NCBI RefSeq assembly: GCF_900100345.1
Contig: NZ_FMTT01000023.1
Location: 1-64,000 of the forward strand
Direction: 5' to 3'
Length of the DNA stretch: 64,000 nucleotides
Source: Paenibacillus tianmuensis
GTDB taxonomy: Bacteria > Bacillota > Bacilli > Paenibacillales > NBRC-103111
The translations under genes were made by a program, and so were the position numbers. The notes under the pieces were generated by a model. That model did not search any database. It was not told where the DNA came from and saw only the letters and a list, made by a program, of their open reading frames with translations. Below are positions 26,683 through 34,699 of the stretch, piece after piece (positions within the stretch are counted from its first letter, which is position 1; each line of letters opens with the position of its first letter).

Positions 26683-27036
26683 ATGAAACGGATAGGCAAA
26701 CTACTTCTCTGCGCAGTCTTAACATTTTCGTTAGCATCAGGAGTTGCTTCTGCAGCAGAGTCAAACGTAAAGCAAACTGTACAGAGCCAGGATCAAAGTG
26801 TAGATGTTGAATGGATAAACCTCAAGGTGGGAGAAAGTTTATATCTTTTTGCTAAATTCCCAGGAGACACTTCGATTAAAACTGAAGTCATATCAGGCAC
26901 ATCGGTTAGCATATATCCCCATATTTGGTTCAAGATATTAAAAATTTACGCTGTTGCGTATTCTGAAGGTGAGACGGTTGTGAGGGTTACAACACCGGGA
27001 AAAGTGACCGAAAAACATTTTGTTGTATCCCGATAA
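26683..27036 (+). CDS. Small secreted protein of unknown function
   Basis: 117 residues with a clear Sec signal peptide (MKRIGKLLLCAVLTFSLA, cleavage near ASA-AE). The mature part of about 90 residues looks beta-strand-rich (VEWINLKVGESLYLFAKF, EGETVVRVTTPGKVTEK), suggesting a small Ig-like or bacterial Big-type sandwich; this is inference. GGGAGGGG lies 7 bases before the ATG. No operon partner is seen; a hairpin follows at 27063. Confidence 0.7.
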   Translation: MKRIGKLLLCAVLTFSLASGVASAAESNVKQTVQSQDQSVDVEWINLKVGESLYLFAKFPGDTSIKTEVISGTSVSIYPHIWFKILKIYAVAYSEGETVVRVTTPGKVTEKHFVVSR

Positions 27037-27062
27037 TGTTTAACTCACGGCATATTTTTGAG

Positions 27063-27095
27063 AAGAGCGGCGACGGATGTCGGCGCTCTTTTGTT
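27063..27095 (+). terminator. Terminator after the secreted-protein gene
   Basis: AAGAGCGGCGAC (27063-27074) and GTCGGCGCTCTT (27079-27090) pair with one mismatch and are followed by TTGTT. Group II intron sequence starts immediately after. Confidence 0.75.
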
Positions 27096-27175
27096 GTACG
27101 CCCAGCATGGGCGTCATCTCTAGGGTGAAAGTCCCGAACGGGGGCTCGCGAGCGCCTACCGTAGCCAAGGGCTTG
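27096..27175 (+). mobile_element. 5' fragment of a group II intron
   Basis: The stretch matches the conserved 5' end of bacterial group II introns: GTACGCCCAGCATGGGCG, then TAGGGTGAAAGTCCCGAACG and TACCGTAGCCAAGGGC. The canonical 5' start GTGCG appears here as GTACG. The remaining ribozyme and the reverse transcriptase are missing. It sits directly after a terminator hairpin, the usual insertion site of class C introns. Confidence 0.75.
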
Positions 27176-27236
27176 AAGAATATTGGGGAGATGGGATTTA
27201 TCCCTTGTATATAGACATTATGGTATGATGAATTAG

Positions 27237-27860
27237 ATGAAAATTGAAGAAGCAAAGGAGAGGTTACGCCAGCATATCGGGGAAGTCGATTCCGTTTTCC
27301 ACGAAATCCTATCGGATGTCGTTCATATTGACGTCCACTTCATAAAACCGACTCCCGAACGCAATTAGTATACTTTATTCACAACGGGCATGAGCTTTAT
27401 GCCCATGAATACGCCAGAAGGAGCGGAAGGCTACGAATACGCGGAATTGATGATCTGCTTGCCGCCGGATTGGCGGATCTCGCAAGAAGATTTACAAAAT
27501 CCGGATCACTATTGGCCTATTCGATGGCTGAAAATGTTGGCCCGTTTTCCTCATGATTACGACACTTGGCTAGGCTGGGGGCATATGATACCTAATGGAG
27601 ATCCGGCCGAACCGCTATCGCAGCAAACGGGAATGAGCGGAATCATTTTGCTGCCTCCCCTTGAAGTGAACGAAGATTTTCTTTCGCTAGACATGGAGGA
27701 TGGGCGGACCGTACACTTCTATGCCATCGTCCCTCTCTATTCGGAAGAAATGGACTTCAAGTTGAAGCACGGCAGCGACCCGCTGCTGGATAAGTTCGAC
27801 GAATACGGCATTAACGAGATTATCGATTTGAATCGGCGCAATACGTGCAAAGCTGGCTAG
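27237..27860 (+). pseudogene. Suppressor-of-fused (SUFU)-like domain gene with a premature stop
   Basis: From ATG 27237 the frame reads MKIEEAKERLRQHIGEVDSV to an in-frame TAG at 27366-27368, then continues without shift as YTLFTTGMSFMPMNTPEG and on to a normal stop at 27858-27860. The second part has the features of bacterial SUFU-domain proteins (ELMICLPPDW, WPIRWLKMLARFP, ILLPP, FYAIVPLYSEEMDFKLKHG). These proteins often act as immunity or partner proteins in toxin systems. The stop replaces what is probably a tyrosine codon, so this is a one-base nonsense mutation. Re-initiation at the internal ATG near 27390 could still yield about 157 residues. Confidence 0.75.
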
Positions 27861-27883
27861 AAATTTTGGAAGCAAATCACATG

Positions 27884-27915
27884 CAAAGAGAGGATAACGC
27901 TATCCTCTCTTTGGA
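27884..27915 (+). terminator. Terminator after the SUFU-like pseudogene
   Basis: CAAAGAGAGGATA (27884-27896) and TATCCTCTCTTTG (27901-27913) are perfect 13-bp arms around ACGC. Confidence 0.8.
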
Positions 27916-27920
27916 GCATA

Positions 27921-28058
27921 TACTATTACTCCAATATTTACAAAAATCCATATAATTTTGAAGATGAAGAGTTAGTTAGTTGGGCTAGAGATCTGGAGAG
28001 ATTCGCCGCCGTCGAGCGCGATACCGGCCCAAACTTTAAACTGAGAGAAGACCAATAA
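27921..28058 (+). pseudogene. C-terminal fragment of an unknown protein
   Basis: A frame without start codon reads SNIYKNPYNFEDEELVSWAR, then DLERFAAVERDTGPNFKL, to TAA 28056-28058. The composition looks authentic but the family is not recognised. It lies between two SUFU-like genes and was probably truncated by rearrangement. Confidence 0.35.
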
Positions 28059-28070
28059 AGAAAAAAGGTG

Positions 28071-28688
28071 ATGGATGTGCAAATCAATAGAGAGTCAAGC
28101 CAAGAAAAAATTCTGGACTTCGACATCAGAAGAACAATAATTCTTAATTTATATATTAAAGAATGGACTATGCCAGAATATAGAGTCATAATGACAAAAC
28201 CGGAGATTGGCGTATATATTGAGATATATTATTTCCCATCAATTAATGATAAAATTCCTGCAAGATTCGCAACAGTCGGCCTATCTAATTCCATTCGAAA
28301 AACTGGAAAACCTACTGAGACTGAATGGATGCTAGCTTTAAAACCAGATTTGGGACAAGAAAGCATTGATCGCATATTCTCATATTTCTGCGACCTAATT
28401 GCCCATAATATTGAAAATATAAAAGCTTCGGAAATACCACGAGTAATGACTGAGAGCGCACTCGCACCAGAGAACTGGACTACAAAAGCCCTCTTGATTG
28501 ATGAACTAAGAGGAGAAAGTGAGGATTTAGAAGAAATAAAAATAGGTGAAGAAATAATTAGTGTCTTGTGGGTTATACCAATTACTCATAAAGAAGCACG
28601 TATAATTTTACAAGAAGGCATAGATGCTTTTGATGCTTACATAGAAAAGCTTCAGCATTCAATAATAGATCCCACTCGTCCTTATTAA
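28071..28688 (+). CDS. SUFU-like domain protein
   Basis: 205-residue soluble protein. The C-terminal motif VLWVIPITHKEARIILQEG, followed by GIDAFDAYIEK, is the typical end of bacterial suppressor-of-fused-like proteins, and the middle (RFATVGLSNSIRKTGKP, EWMLALKPD) fits as well. It is therefore a second, AT-richer SUFU paralogue 200 bases from the broken one. Such paralogue runs are common in immunity gene arrays of polymorphic toxin loci, but no toxin is visible here. AAAAAAGG precedes the start closely; ATG 28071 is chosen over GTG 28068. A terminator follows. Confidence 0.7.
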   Translation: MDVQINRESSQEKILDFDIRRTIILNLYIKEWTMPEYRVIMTKPEIGVYIEIYYFPSINDKIPARFATVGLSNSIRKTGKPTETEWMLALKPDLGQESIDRIFSYFCDLIAHNIENIKASEIPRVMTESALAPENWTTKALLIDELRGESEDLEEIKIGEEIISVLWVIPITHKEARIILQEGIDAFDAYIEKLQHSIIDPTRPY

Positions 28689-28782
28689 TAAGCAGTTCGA
28701 GTATTACTTATTTTTCAAAAGCAATCGATTTCTCGGCTCCAAAGTCCATTTCATGGAAATTAAAAGTTAGGCAGTTCACGGG

Positions 28783-28818
28783 GAAGGTGTTAGGTCAATT
28801 AACACCTTCTTTGTGTTT
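28783..28818 (+). terminator. Terminator after the second SUFU-like gene
   Basis: GAAGGTGTTA (28783-28792) and TAACACCTTC (28800-28809) are perfect arms followed by TTTGTGTTTT. Confidence 0.8.
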
Positions 28819-28837
28819 TCAAGGTAAAATCGTATAA

Positions 28838-29083
28838 GTGGTTTGTTACGATTGTGGTGAGGTAGACGTTCTCCATCCTTTCCAGTCAAGGATGACGAGC
28901 AAGCAACTGGTCTTCAAGTTCTTTACGAACCGGGAGTTTAACGGATCAGACAGTCCACATACGGGAGAGCTTTTCAATTATTTATTGAAGAGCTTCTTCT
29001 TTTCATTTACACTAGATCCTAATGATAACCATTATCAACAATTGGAGGCGTTAATCTCCAAGACGACAATTACCGAAGGGTAG
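28838..29083 (+). CDS. Hypothetical short protein, doubtful
   Basis: 81 codons from GTG 28838. The N terminus has a CYDCGE pair of cysteines and later NDNHYQQLEALISKT. No family is recognised and the ribosome binding site is poor (AAGG 17 bases upstream). Immediately downstream, 29086-29172 holds another short frame ending VELIRESAGRMHLQVLG, which looks like the tail of a lost gene. The region may be debris. Confidence 0.3.
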   Translation: MVCYDCGEVDVLHPFQSRMTSKQLVFKFFTNREFNGSDSPHTGELFNYLLKSFFFSFTLDPNDNHYQQLEALISKTTITEG

Positions 29084-29221
29084 GCGTGGAAACGCCCGCT
29101 TATTATATGGATAGCGATGTCGAGCTGATCAGGGAATCGGCAGGCCGCATGCATCTTCAGGTCCTCGGCTGAACGGAATGACGGACGGTTAGCCGAATTA
29201 ACGGAGAAAGGAACGTAACGG

Positions 29222-31195
29222 ATGAAACTTAACGACCATACGATTCTGTGGAATTATGCTACCATACGGATTATGGATGTGCGGCATACGAGTCTAGAGC
29301 AAGGAGAAGTGCTGAGCTCCTACCAGCTGCCGGCCAGCGCTTTCCTTTATGTAACCCGAGGGAGCGGGCGCATTCGGCTGGACGGCGCTGAGAGCGAGGT
29401 GAAGCCTTTCCAGTTAATGCATGGGGGCAAAGGGCTTTGCCTCGATTTGATGGCTGAAGAGCTGCTGAACTATTACTTGATTCTGTACAAAGCCGCAATG
29501 CCGCTGACGAGCCGTCGGGAGCTGCTTGCGTTATGGGAAGCAGTTGATAACCCGTTCCAGCTGCAGTTCAGCTTCACTCCTCACGATCCGATCGCCATGT
29601 TGGACAAGGCGCAGGCGATGTATAAGGCATGGGAACGGACGGATGAACTGGAGAAGCTGCATGTGAAATCGCTCTTCTACCAATTCGTTCACGAACTGCT
29701 GCAGCAGCTGGCAAGTCAGTCAGTGCAAGCGCAGAGACCGGACCCTGTTGCCCAGGCGATCCGCTATATTCATGAGCACTACAAGGAGCCGATCACGCTC
29801 GAATCGCTTGCGGACATGCTCGATTGCAATCCGCGACAGTTCCTGAGAATGTTCAGAAACAGCTGGCAGACGAGTCCGATCGATTATTTGATACAAGTCC
29901 GCATGGACAAAGCGAAGGAGCTGCTCCTGAACACGGAGTGCACAATGAAGCAAATTTCCGAGAGCGTCGGCTACTCGGACAGCTACTACTTCAGCCGCAT
30001 GTTCAAGAAGTGTACGGGCGTATCCCCGACAGCTTTCAAAGAGACTGCCCAGGCCGCGAGCTCAAGTCGAAATAATCCATCTGCGGTGTCCACATATCCC
30101 ATTGCTGCGATATGGCTTCAACGATATAGTGATCATGATAATCATTATCACTATATCGGGAAGGGAGATTTACCCGTGCTTAGAAGGACTAGAGCATCAT
30201 TCGCCGCCTCCTTGCTGTTTTGCATGATTTTGCTGTTAAGTAGTTGTACGGCGGGAACGATCAGTACAGATCCGGGCGCTGCCGGCGCTGCCAAAAACGG
30301 CGCGACGGCGACCGCTCCGGCGGGAGCGGGCAGTACGGAAGCGGACTCGCCAAGGATCATCAAACATGCGATGGGGGAAGAAACCGTCAAAGGGACGCCG
30401 AAGCGCGTGGTCATCCTGACGAACGAAGGAACGGAAGCGCTGTTGGCCGTAGGCGTCAAGCCGATCGGTGCGGTGCAATCGTGGATTGGTAACCCATGGT
30501 ACGATCATATTAAGAATGAGATGAATGATGTCGCCGTCGTGGGCGACGAGCTGCAGCCGAATATCGAGCTGATCGCGAGTTTGAAGCCAGATCTCATTAT
30601 CGGCAATAAGGCGAGACAGGAGAAAATATACGGCCAGCTGAAGCAAATTGCACCTACCGTATTCGCGGAAGATTTGGGCGGTGACTGGAAAATTAATTTC
30701 AAGTTGTACATGGACGCGATCAACAAGAAGGAAGAAGGGGAGAAGGCGATGACTGCGTTTGACATGCGGGTTGCCGACGTGAAGGCCAAGCTTGGCAGCA
30801 AGGCGGCTACGAAAGTGTCCGTCGCCCGCTTCTCCGCCTCACAGGTGCGCATCTACCAGAAGCAGACGTTCTCCGGTGTTCTCTTGAGCCAGCTTGGATT
30901 CGCCCGTCCCGCTTCACAGGACAAAGATTCGTTCATCGAGGTGATGTCCAAGGAGACAATTCCGAGCATGGATGGGGACGTGCTGTTCTACTTCGTCACG
31001 AAGACGGCGGGCAAAACCGATGCTGCAAAACTCGTGCAAGAATGGATAAACGACCCGCTGTTTAAAAATTTGAATGTAGCCAAGACGAACAAAGTCGTGC
31101 AGGTCGACGAAGCGATCTGGAACTCAGCGGGAGGGTATAAGGCGGCCAACCTACTTCTGGACGAGCTTGTCAAATATTTCGATATAAAAAAATAG
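29222..31195 (+). CDS. AraC-type regulator fused to an iron-siderophore-binding protein
   Basis: One uninterrupted frame of 657 residues. Residues 1-165 form an AraC sensor-like cupin region, and about 175-280 is the two-helix-turn-helix AraC domain (LESLADMLDCNPRQFLRMF, ISESVGYSDSYYFSRMF). From residue 319 it reads as a complete lipoprotein: signal segment SFAASLLFCMILLLSSC and then an FhuD/FecB-type substrate-binding domain (GTPKRVVILTNEGTEALLAV, LKPDLIIGNKARQEKIYGQL). The link between them (codons about 300-318) is what an intergenic region would encode: it contains a Fur box and a ribosome binding site. AraC-binding-protein fusions are known (Btr of Bacillus subtilis). If made full length, the segment near 325-345 would span the membrane, putting the sensor outside. 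Alternatively the lipoprotein is also started internally at GTG 30176. Confidence 0.88.
   Translation: MKLNDHTILWNYATIRIMDVRHTSLEQGEVLSSYQLPASAFLYVTRGSGRIRLDGAESEVKPFQLMHGGKGLCLDLMAEELLNYYLILYKAAMPLTSRRELLALWEAVDNPFQLQFSFTPHDPIAMLDKAQAMYKAWERTDELEKLHVKSLFYQFVHELLQQLASQSVQAQRPDPVAQAIRYIHEHYKEPITLESLADMLDCNPRQFLRMFRNSWQTSPIDYLIQVRMDKAKELLLNTECTMKQISESVGYSDSYYFSRMFKKCTGVSPTAFKETAQAASSSRNNPSAVSTYPIAAIWLQRYSDHDNHYHYIGKGDLPVLRRTRASFAASLLFCMILLLSSCTAGTISTDPGAAGAAKNGATATAPAGAGSTEADSPRIIKHAMGEETVKGTPKRVVILTNEGTEALLAVGVKPIGAVQSWIGNPWYDHIKNEMNDVAVVGDELQPNIELIASLKPDLIIGNKARQEKIYGQLKQIAPTVFAEDLGGDWKINFKLYMDAINKKEEGEKAMTAFDMRVADVKAKLGSKAATKVSVARFSASQVRIYQKQTFSGVLLSQLGFARPASQDKDSFIEVMSKETIPSMDGDVLFYFVTKTAGKTDAAKLVQEWINDPLFKNLNVAKTNKVVQVDEAIWNSAGGYKAANLLLDELVKYFDIKK
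30131..30149. promoter_or_regulatory. Fur box inside the AraC/binding-protein frame
   Basis: GATCATGATAATCATTATC matches 18 of 19 positions of the classical Fur box GATAATGATAATCATTATC. It is also framed by perfect 11-bp arms GATATAGTGAT (30123-30133) and ATCACTATATC (30147-30157). It lies 27 bases before a well-spaced internal start with ribosome binding site, as expected for an iron-repressed gene. Confidence 0.8.
30176..31195 (+). CDS. Possible internally initiated siderophore-binding lipoprotein (same frame as the fusion)
   Basis: AAGGGAG at 30161-30167 is 8 bases before GTG 30176, which is in frame with the upstream AraC gene. Starting here gives 339 residues with an N-terminal RR, a hydrophobic stretch and the lipobox LSSC, a standard lipoprotein signal peptide. 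The iron-siderophore-binding domain follows, and the Fur box lies just upstream. The product would bind ferric siderophore outside the membrane for an ABC importer encoded elsewhere. This entry describes an alternative product, not an additional locus. Confidence 0.55.
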   Translation: MLRRTRASFAASLLFCMILLLSSCTAGTISTDPGAAGAAKNGATATAPAGAGSTEADSPRIIKHAMGEETVKGTPKRVVILTNEGTEALLAVGVKPIGAVQSWIGNPWYDHIKNEMNDVAVVGDELQPNIELIASLKPDLIIGNKARQEKIYGQLKQIAPTVFAEDLGGDWKINFKLYMDAINKKEEGEKAMTAFDMRVADVKAKLGSKAATKVSVARFSASQVRIYQKQTFSGVLLSQLGFARPASQDKDSFIEVMSKETIPSMDGDVLFYFVTKTAGKTDAAKLVQEWINDPLFKNLNVAKTNKVVQVDEAIWNSAGGYKAANLLLDELVKYFDIKK

Positions 31196-31215
31196 ATGGA
31201 TGCAGTCTTCGCGGC

Positions 31216-31249
31216 AAGCTGATGTCGGTACAGCAGACGTCGGCTTGTT
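31216..31249 (+). terminator. Weak terminator after the fusion gene
   Basis: AAGCTGATGTC (31216-31226) and GACGTCGGCTT (31236-31246) pair with two wobbles; followed by GTTTG. Confidence 0.5.
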
Positions 31250-31321
31250 TGCCGTGCGGCCGTTGAGTCGGGCGCTGATTGCGGCCGGGGTGGGGGAAAA
31301 GTCTGGAAGAATAATGTACAG

Positions 31322-31377
31322 TGACACAAAAGTACCCTTTTACAAGGAGATTGACACAAAACTCCCCTTTTACGAGG
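31322..31377 (+). repeat. Two direct repeats resembling IS end repeats
   Basis: TGACACAAAAGTACCCTTTT (from 31322) and TGACACAAAACTCCCCTTTT (from 31352) are 30 bases apart and share the following TACAAGG/TACGAGG. Repeated TGACACAAAA-type blocks occur at ends of IS21-like elements; similar TTTGTGTCA and GACACAAAAC blocks occur near 37823 and 35372. No transposase is left nearby. Confidence 0.35.
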
Positions 31378-31545
31378 CGGAACACCTACCACCAACTAGC
31401 GGAATAACAAATTTCACACTTAAAATACCATTTAAAGTATATAAATGGAAAATCGCCACCGGATGTTTCCTTCCCGCCACCTGTTGTTACTCCCTGGTCT
31501 TGAATTCATAAATCTCATCATACATTTCATAGTAATCCTGCTCAT

Positions 31546-31665
31546 TTAGATCTTCAACCTGGTCCAGTTGCTGACAAGCCCCATGACGTAGAGGAAGCAG
31601 ATCAGCCAGGACAGCGTTCCGCCGCGCTTCATCATGCCGGACTGGGTAAGCAGGAGGGAGATGTC
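31546..31665 (-). pseudogene. C-terminal fragment of a membrane protein
   Basis: Minus-strand frame reading SGMMKRGGTLSWLICFLYVM and then GLVSNWTRLKI to a TAA at 31546-31548. It looks like the last membrane helix and short tail of an integral membrane protein. It abuts the choice-of-anchor remnant, so both are rearrangement debris. Confidence 0.3.
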
Positions 31666-32180
31666 GAATCGGTCCCACAAACTTTTCCGTCTTCCGGTTC
31701 AGGACCTTTGCCGGAGTTCCGATTGTCGAACTTGACGCTTTCATGGTCCGAGTTAAAATATACGGGCAGCAACTGAGCCGTAATCTGCTCGAAAGCATCG
31801 CCGACAGGCCCGGCTTGGATGTCGTCAGCATCCCAAATCGAGAACGAGCGGCCTCCGAAACCATATAGAGCGTCGTAATAAACGGCACCGGTCACGCTAT
31901 AGACGGCATTCGAAACTTGGAGTCTTCCCAGCTTTTTGTCGTCTGTAAAGGTCCCGTCCGTTTTCATAAGATCAAGCTGCTCCTTAGTAAACCCTTTGAG
32001 CTTGGCGGCATCCAGCTTGATTTTGGCGGTGATATCCTTCACGCGCACTTCTTCGCTGTAACCCTTTCCTCCGTCGTTCCAATCCGCACGCGCGTCATCC
32101 TCATTGGCGGTCACCAAGTACGTTTTATCGCCGTATTGGTAGAGCGACATACCGTCCGGCGTATAGGTAGAGTAACTGGG
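31632..32180 (-). pseudogene. Fragment of a choice-of-anchor I type secreted protein
   Basis: Minus-strand frame with motifs of the secreted 'choice-of-anchor I' proteins, often annotated near alkaline phosphatases: YTPDGMSLYQYGDKTYLVTA, ANEDDARADW, FGGRSFSIWDA and FDNRNSGKGPEPEDG. Normal members are several hundred residues longer at both ends and begin with a signal peptide. Here only about 170 residues remain, entered at 32180 and lost after about 31690. Confidence 0.65.
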
Positions 32181-32287
32181 GGTTCGAGAAATTGGAGTAA
32201 TTTAAGGATTGACTGTTATAAACGCCGCCGCGTAGCAATTAGCTGAGTAGATGTGCTAGAATATGTAAACACATCCCGAATGATGAG

Positions 32288-32749
32288 GTGATTAACATAT
32301 ATCCAGATCTATGTGTAAGGCTGGTAACTCTGACCGATGCGGAGGAACTTTCGAGGCTAAATCAAGAGTTTAACGGAGGTGAACAAAGACCTCCAGCTAA
32401 GATAGTTGAACATCTGAGTAGAAACCATAACGAATTAATCGCCGTGGCAGAGGTTAGTGGTAAAATCGTTGGTTTTGGCTGTGCTCAAAGTTATTATTCA
32501 TTTTGTTATGAAGAACCATATGGGGAAATTACTGAATTATATGTAGAAGAAGCTGCTCGAAGAAGGGGAATTGCAATTGCAATAATTTCTTGTCTGGAAG
32601 AAAACCTTAGAACACGTGGAGTAAAAAGTATGAAGGTACTGACAGGTAGCAAAAATAACGCTGCAATAAAAACGTATGAACATTGCAACTATGTTAAAGA
32701 TGATGAACAGTTGTTAACGAAAAGGTTGGAGTTAATCAAACGGGAGTAG
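32288..32749 (+). CDS. GNAT family N-acetyltransferase
   Basis: 153-residue acetyltransferase of the GNAT fold, transferring acetyl from acetyl-CoA to an unknown amine. Visible are the strand ELIAVAEVSGKIVGFGCAQS, the core ITELYVEEAARRRGIAIAII with the R/Q-x-x-G-x-A CoA-binding motif (RRRGIA), and the C-terminal NNAAIKTYEHCNYVKD. The start is GTG 32288 with GATGAG directly upstream, so the exact start is uncertain. AT-rich; no clear operon partner. Confidence 0.85.
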   Translation: MINIYPDLCVRLVTLTDAEELSRLNQEFNGGEQRPPAKIVEHLSRNHNELIAVAEVSGKIVGFGCAQSYYSFCYEEPYGEITELYVEEAARRRGIAIAIISCLEENLRTRGVKSMKVLTGSKNNAAIKTYEHCNYVKDDEQLLTKRLELIKRE

Positions 32750-33046
32750 CAGATGAATTACCTACAAACAGGCAGCGAGTACTTCCACGGCTTTTTCGTA
32801 TGTTATAAGCCACAATCTGAAGGGGGTTATATGATTGCGCTATGACATTGATATTGCCATAGAAGAAGTAGTTATAGAGTGGAGTTGAAACAGATGGAAC
32901 AAGAAGTAATCTCCTTCCAGTCTCAATGGGTGGGATTCTCATCCGGAAGAAATTGAGCAGTCTTCTTTTGTTCAGTGCTCCATCGATGTGTGCTTGGGCG
33001 GAATGATTGTAAAGCGTGGCTGCGAATTAAGGTCTTAGAGGTATGG
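32750..33046 (+). other. Debris region between GNAT and the 33047 gene
   Basis: Short frames such as one from ATG 32753 (MNYLQTGSEYFHGFFVCYKP) and one from ATG 32894 have no ribosome binding site or recognisable family and are broken by stops. It looks like decayed coding sequence; nothing functional is supported. Confidence 0.35.
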
Positions 33047-33361
33047 ATGATTCAAGATTTTGATAATCGTTTTCCGGCCCGAAATGGATGCCAGGGGTAT
33101 TTGGATGATTTTAAGATGTTCAGGAACACGTACATCTACCATTATGGGAAATGGTTATTTATCAGTGCAGGCGCTGAAGGGGATCTTGGCGTATGGGGGC
33201 TCGTAAAACAAACAGATAGTCAGTACCATATGCTAGTATATGCAGATTGGGGCTTTCATAAGAATAATGCTTTTGGAGGCAACATCCTGTTACCTAAGCA
33301 TGAAATTGAGGAATGGATCGAGCAGGCAATGCAGAATAATCGCTACGAGAAGGCAGAGTAA
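33047..33361 (+). CDS. Hypothetical protein, 104 residues
   Basis: Soluble small protein, family not recognised. It reads MIQDFDNRFPARNGCQGYLD, then a strand-rich middle (YIYHYGKWLFISAGAEGDLG, YHMLVYADWGFHKNNAFGG) and a helical tail (EIEEWIEQAMQNNRYEKAE). AGAGG about 8 bases before ATG 33047 supports this start over an upstream GTG/TTG. It is 58 bases ahead of the DUF4085 gene on the same strand. Confidence 0.55.
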   Translation: MIQDFDNRFPARNGCQGYLDDFKMFRNTYIYHYGKWLFISAGAEGDLGVWGLVKQTDSQYHMLVYADWGFHKNNAFGGNILLPKHEIEEWIEQAMQNNRYEKAE

Positions 33362-33419
33362 CAGGAAGCAGTCTCGCTAAAGGGATCGGGCCAATGGAGG
33401 CCAATGAAGGAGTGTTTCT

Positions 33420-34286
33420 GTGAAATATTTGACAAAAGAATGGTATGAATTATGCCAGCGGACAGGACTTCATTTTGGCATGAGGGCGCACAAGAGTGCC
33501 TACGAACATGACGAAGCACTTTATTTGCAGCTCTATAAAAAGAAGGAAAAGGAATTTATTAGTCAGAGGCGCGAAGTTTACGACGTCGATCCCCGGTTTA
33601 TGCTGGAGCAGGATGGCGCGCAAATTGTGGCTCTCGATAAATTTTTGAATGGGGATCAGATCGGTGAAGAGGATACAATGGACTATCACATGTCTTCTGA
33701 AGAAAGGGATCGGATACAGCAATTAATTGCCGCTTACGATGCCCGGCCTCCTTTTGATAAAATGAAATGTAAGGAAGAATTCAGCGAGATTCAGGAATGG
33801 GCATATAAGGAAGCGTTTCATAAACTTCCGGGCGAGCTATCCTCACGCATTGCGGATATGCGGGTGTTTGTACTGGGTTACTGTACGAGAGAGGTATTGC
33901 GCGAACTGAAGCAAATGAGCAAAGAAAATGAAAAGCACATGATGCTGGTCTTGGATGAATATAGGCAGGCACAACAAGCGGAGAACATTCCCGAACATAT
34001 CCGCAGCCAATTCGGTTTTCACGATTGCACAGTGACGGAGCTTACGTCCGGCAAGCAGATGGTTATGAGACTGGACACGCGAGGCGGATTTACCAACAAT
34101 AACAAGGTTACATTTGATGCAGTCGACAAAATCATCAGACAAGACGAGCACATTGTGGGCAGCTATTGGATTTATAATGAGCTGTATCGTACGGATTGCG
34201 GCTATGAAGTCCATATCCTGTTTTCGGGCGAAGGAATGTCTGAACTCATTATTCACTGCGCAGACATTGTTGTAGAACAAGAATGA
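33420..34286 (+). CDS. DUF4085 family protein
   Basis: 288-residue soluble protein matching the DUF4085 family of Bacillales from its N-terminal MKYLTKEWYELCQRTGLHFG through the charged YLQLYKKKEKEFIS and DPRFMLEQDG. A strand-rich C-terminal half follows (FGFHDCTVTEL, GYEVHILFSGEGMSELIIHC) resembling the end of other small Bacillales cytosolic families. Function unknown. The start is GTG 33420 with AAGGAG at 33408-33413. A catalytic motif is not evident. Confidence 0.8.
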   Translation: MKYLTKEWYELCQRTGLHFGMRAHKSAYEHDEALYLQLYKKKEKEFISQRREVYDVDPRFMLEQDGAQIVALDKFLNGDQIGEEDTMDYHMSSEERDRIQQLIAAYDARPPFDKMKCKEEFSEIQEWAYKEAFHKLPGELSSRIADMRVFVLGYCTREVLRELKQMSKENEKHMMLVLDEYRQAQQAENIPEHIRSQFGFHDCTVTELTSGKQMVMRLDTRGGFTNNNKVTFDAVDKIIRQDEHIVGSYWIYNELYRTDCGYEVHILFSGEGMSELIIHCADIVVEQE

Positions 34287-34457
34287 CTTAAATATAGTAG
34301 CTAAAGGAGCTGCTGCGGTATAGGTTTAGAGCTAAAGAAATTCTGGAAAGTTATATAGGGCTGTCGTTTTTTGAGTGGAACATCCTCGTCACATCACACA
34401 GAGAGAAGGGAGTATCGTGAGCCGGAGGCCGTTTTGCCGTAACAATGATTTGTAAAA

Positions 34458-34652
34458 TTGTATTGGACGGGGCGCGAGCATCATTTGGCAGGAGCACTCG
34501 GGCAAGGACTCAGTATTAAAGAAGTTATACAGTCCAAATGTCCTTCAGCCAAATGCTACGTACATTTTGGAGTTGGAACAGAGCAATCTGTCATTGATCC
34601 GAAGGGAATTATCGCCGCACTTTCAGAGAGGGACGCTTCTATTGTCGGATGA
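34458..34652 (+). pseudogene. C-terminal fragment of an unknown protein
   Basis: Reads LAGALGQGLSIKEVIQSKCP and VHFGVGTEQSVIDPKGIIAA to a TGA at 34650-34652 with no ribosome binding site at its apparent start. It looks like the tail of a longer protein; a terminator follows 21 bases later, consistent with a former gene end. Confidence 0.35.
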
Positions 34653-34673
34653 CAAGAATATAGTCCGATTATG

Positions 34674-34697
34674 ATCCGCAGAAATTGCGGATTTTTT
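34674..34697 (+). terminator. Terminator used as group II intron insertion site
   Basis: ATCCGCA (34674-34680) and TGCGGAT (34686-34692) followed by TTTTTT. The group II intron sequence starts two bases after the T run. Confidence 0.8.
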
Positions 34698-34699
34698 AT

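Noticed and set aside
28838-29172. Possible zinc-finger or toxin gene between the second SUFU-like gene and the AraC fusion.
   Set aside because: Only one CxxC pair and broken frames; kept as a low-confidence hypothetical ORF without a function.
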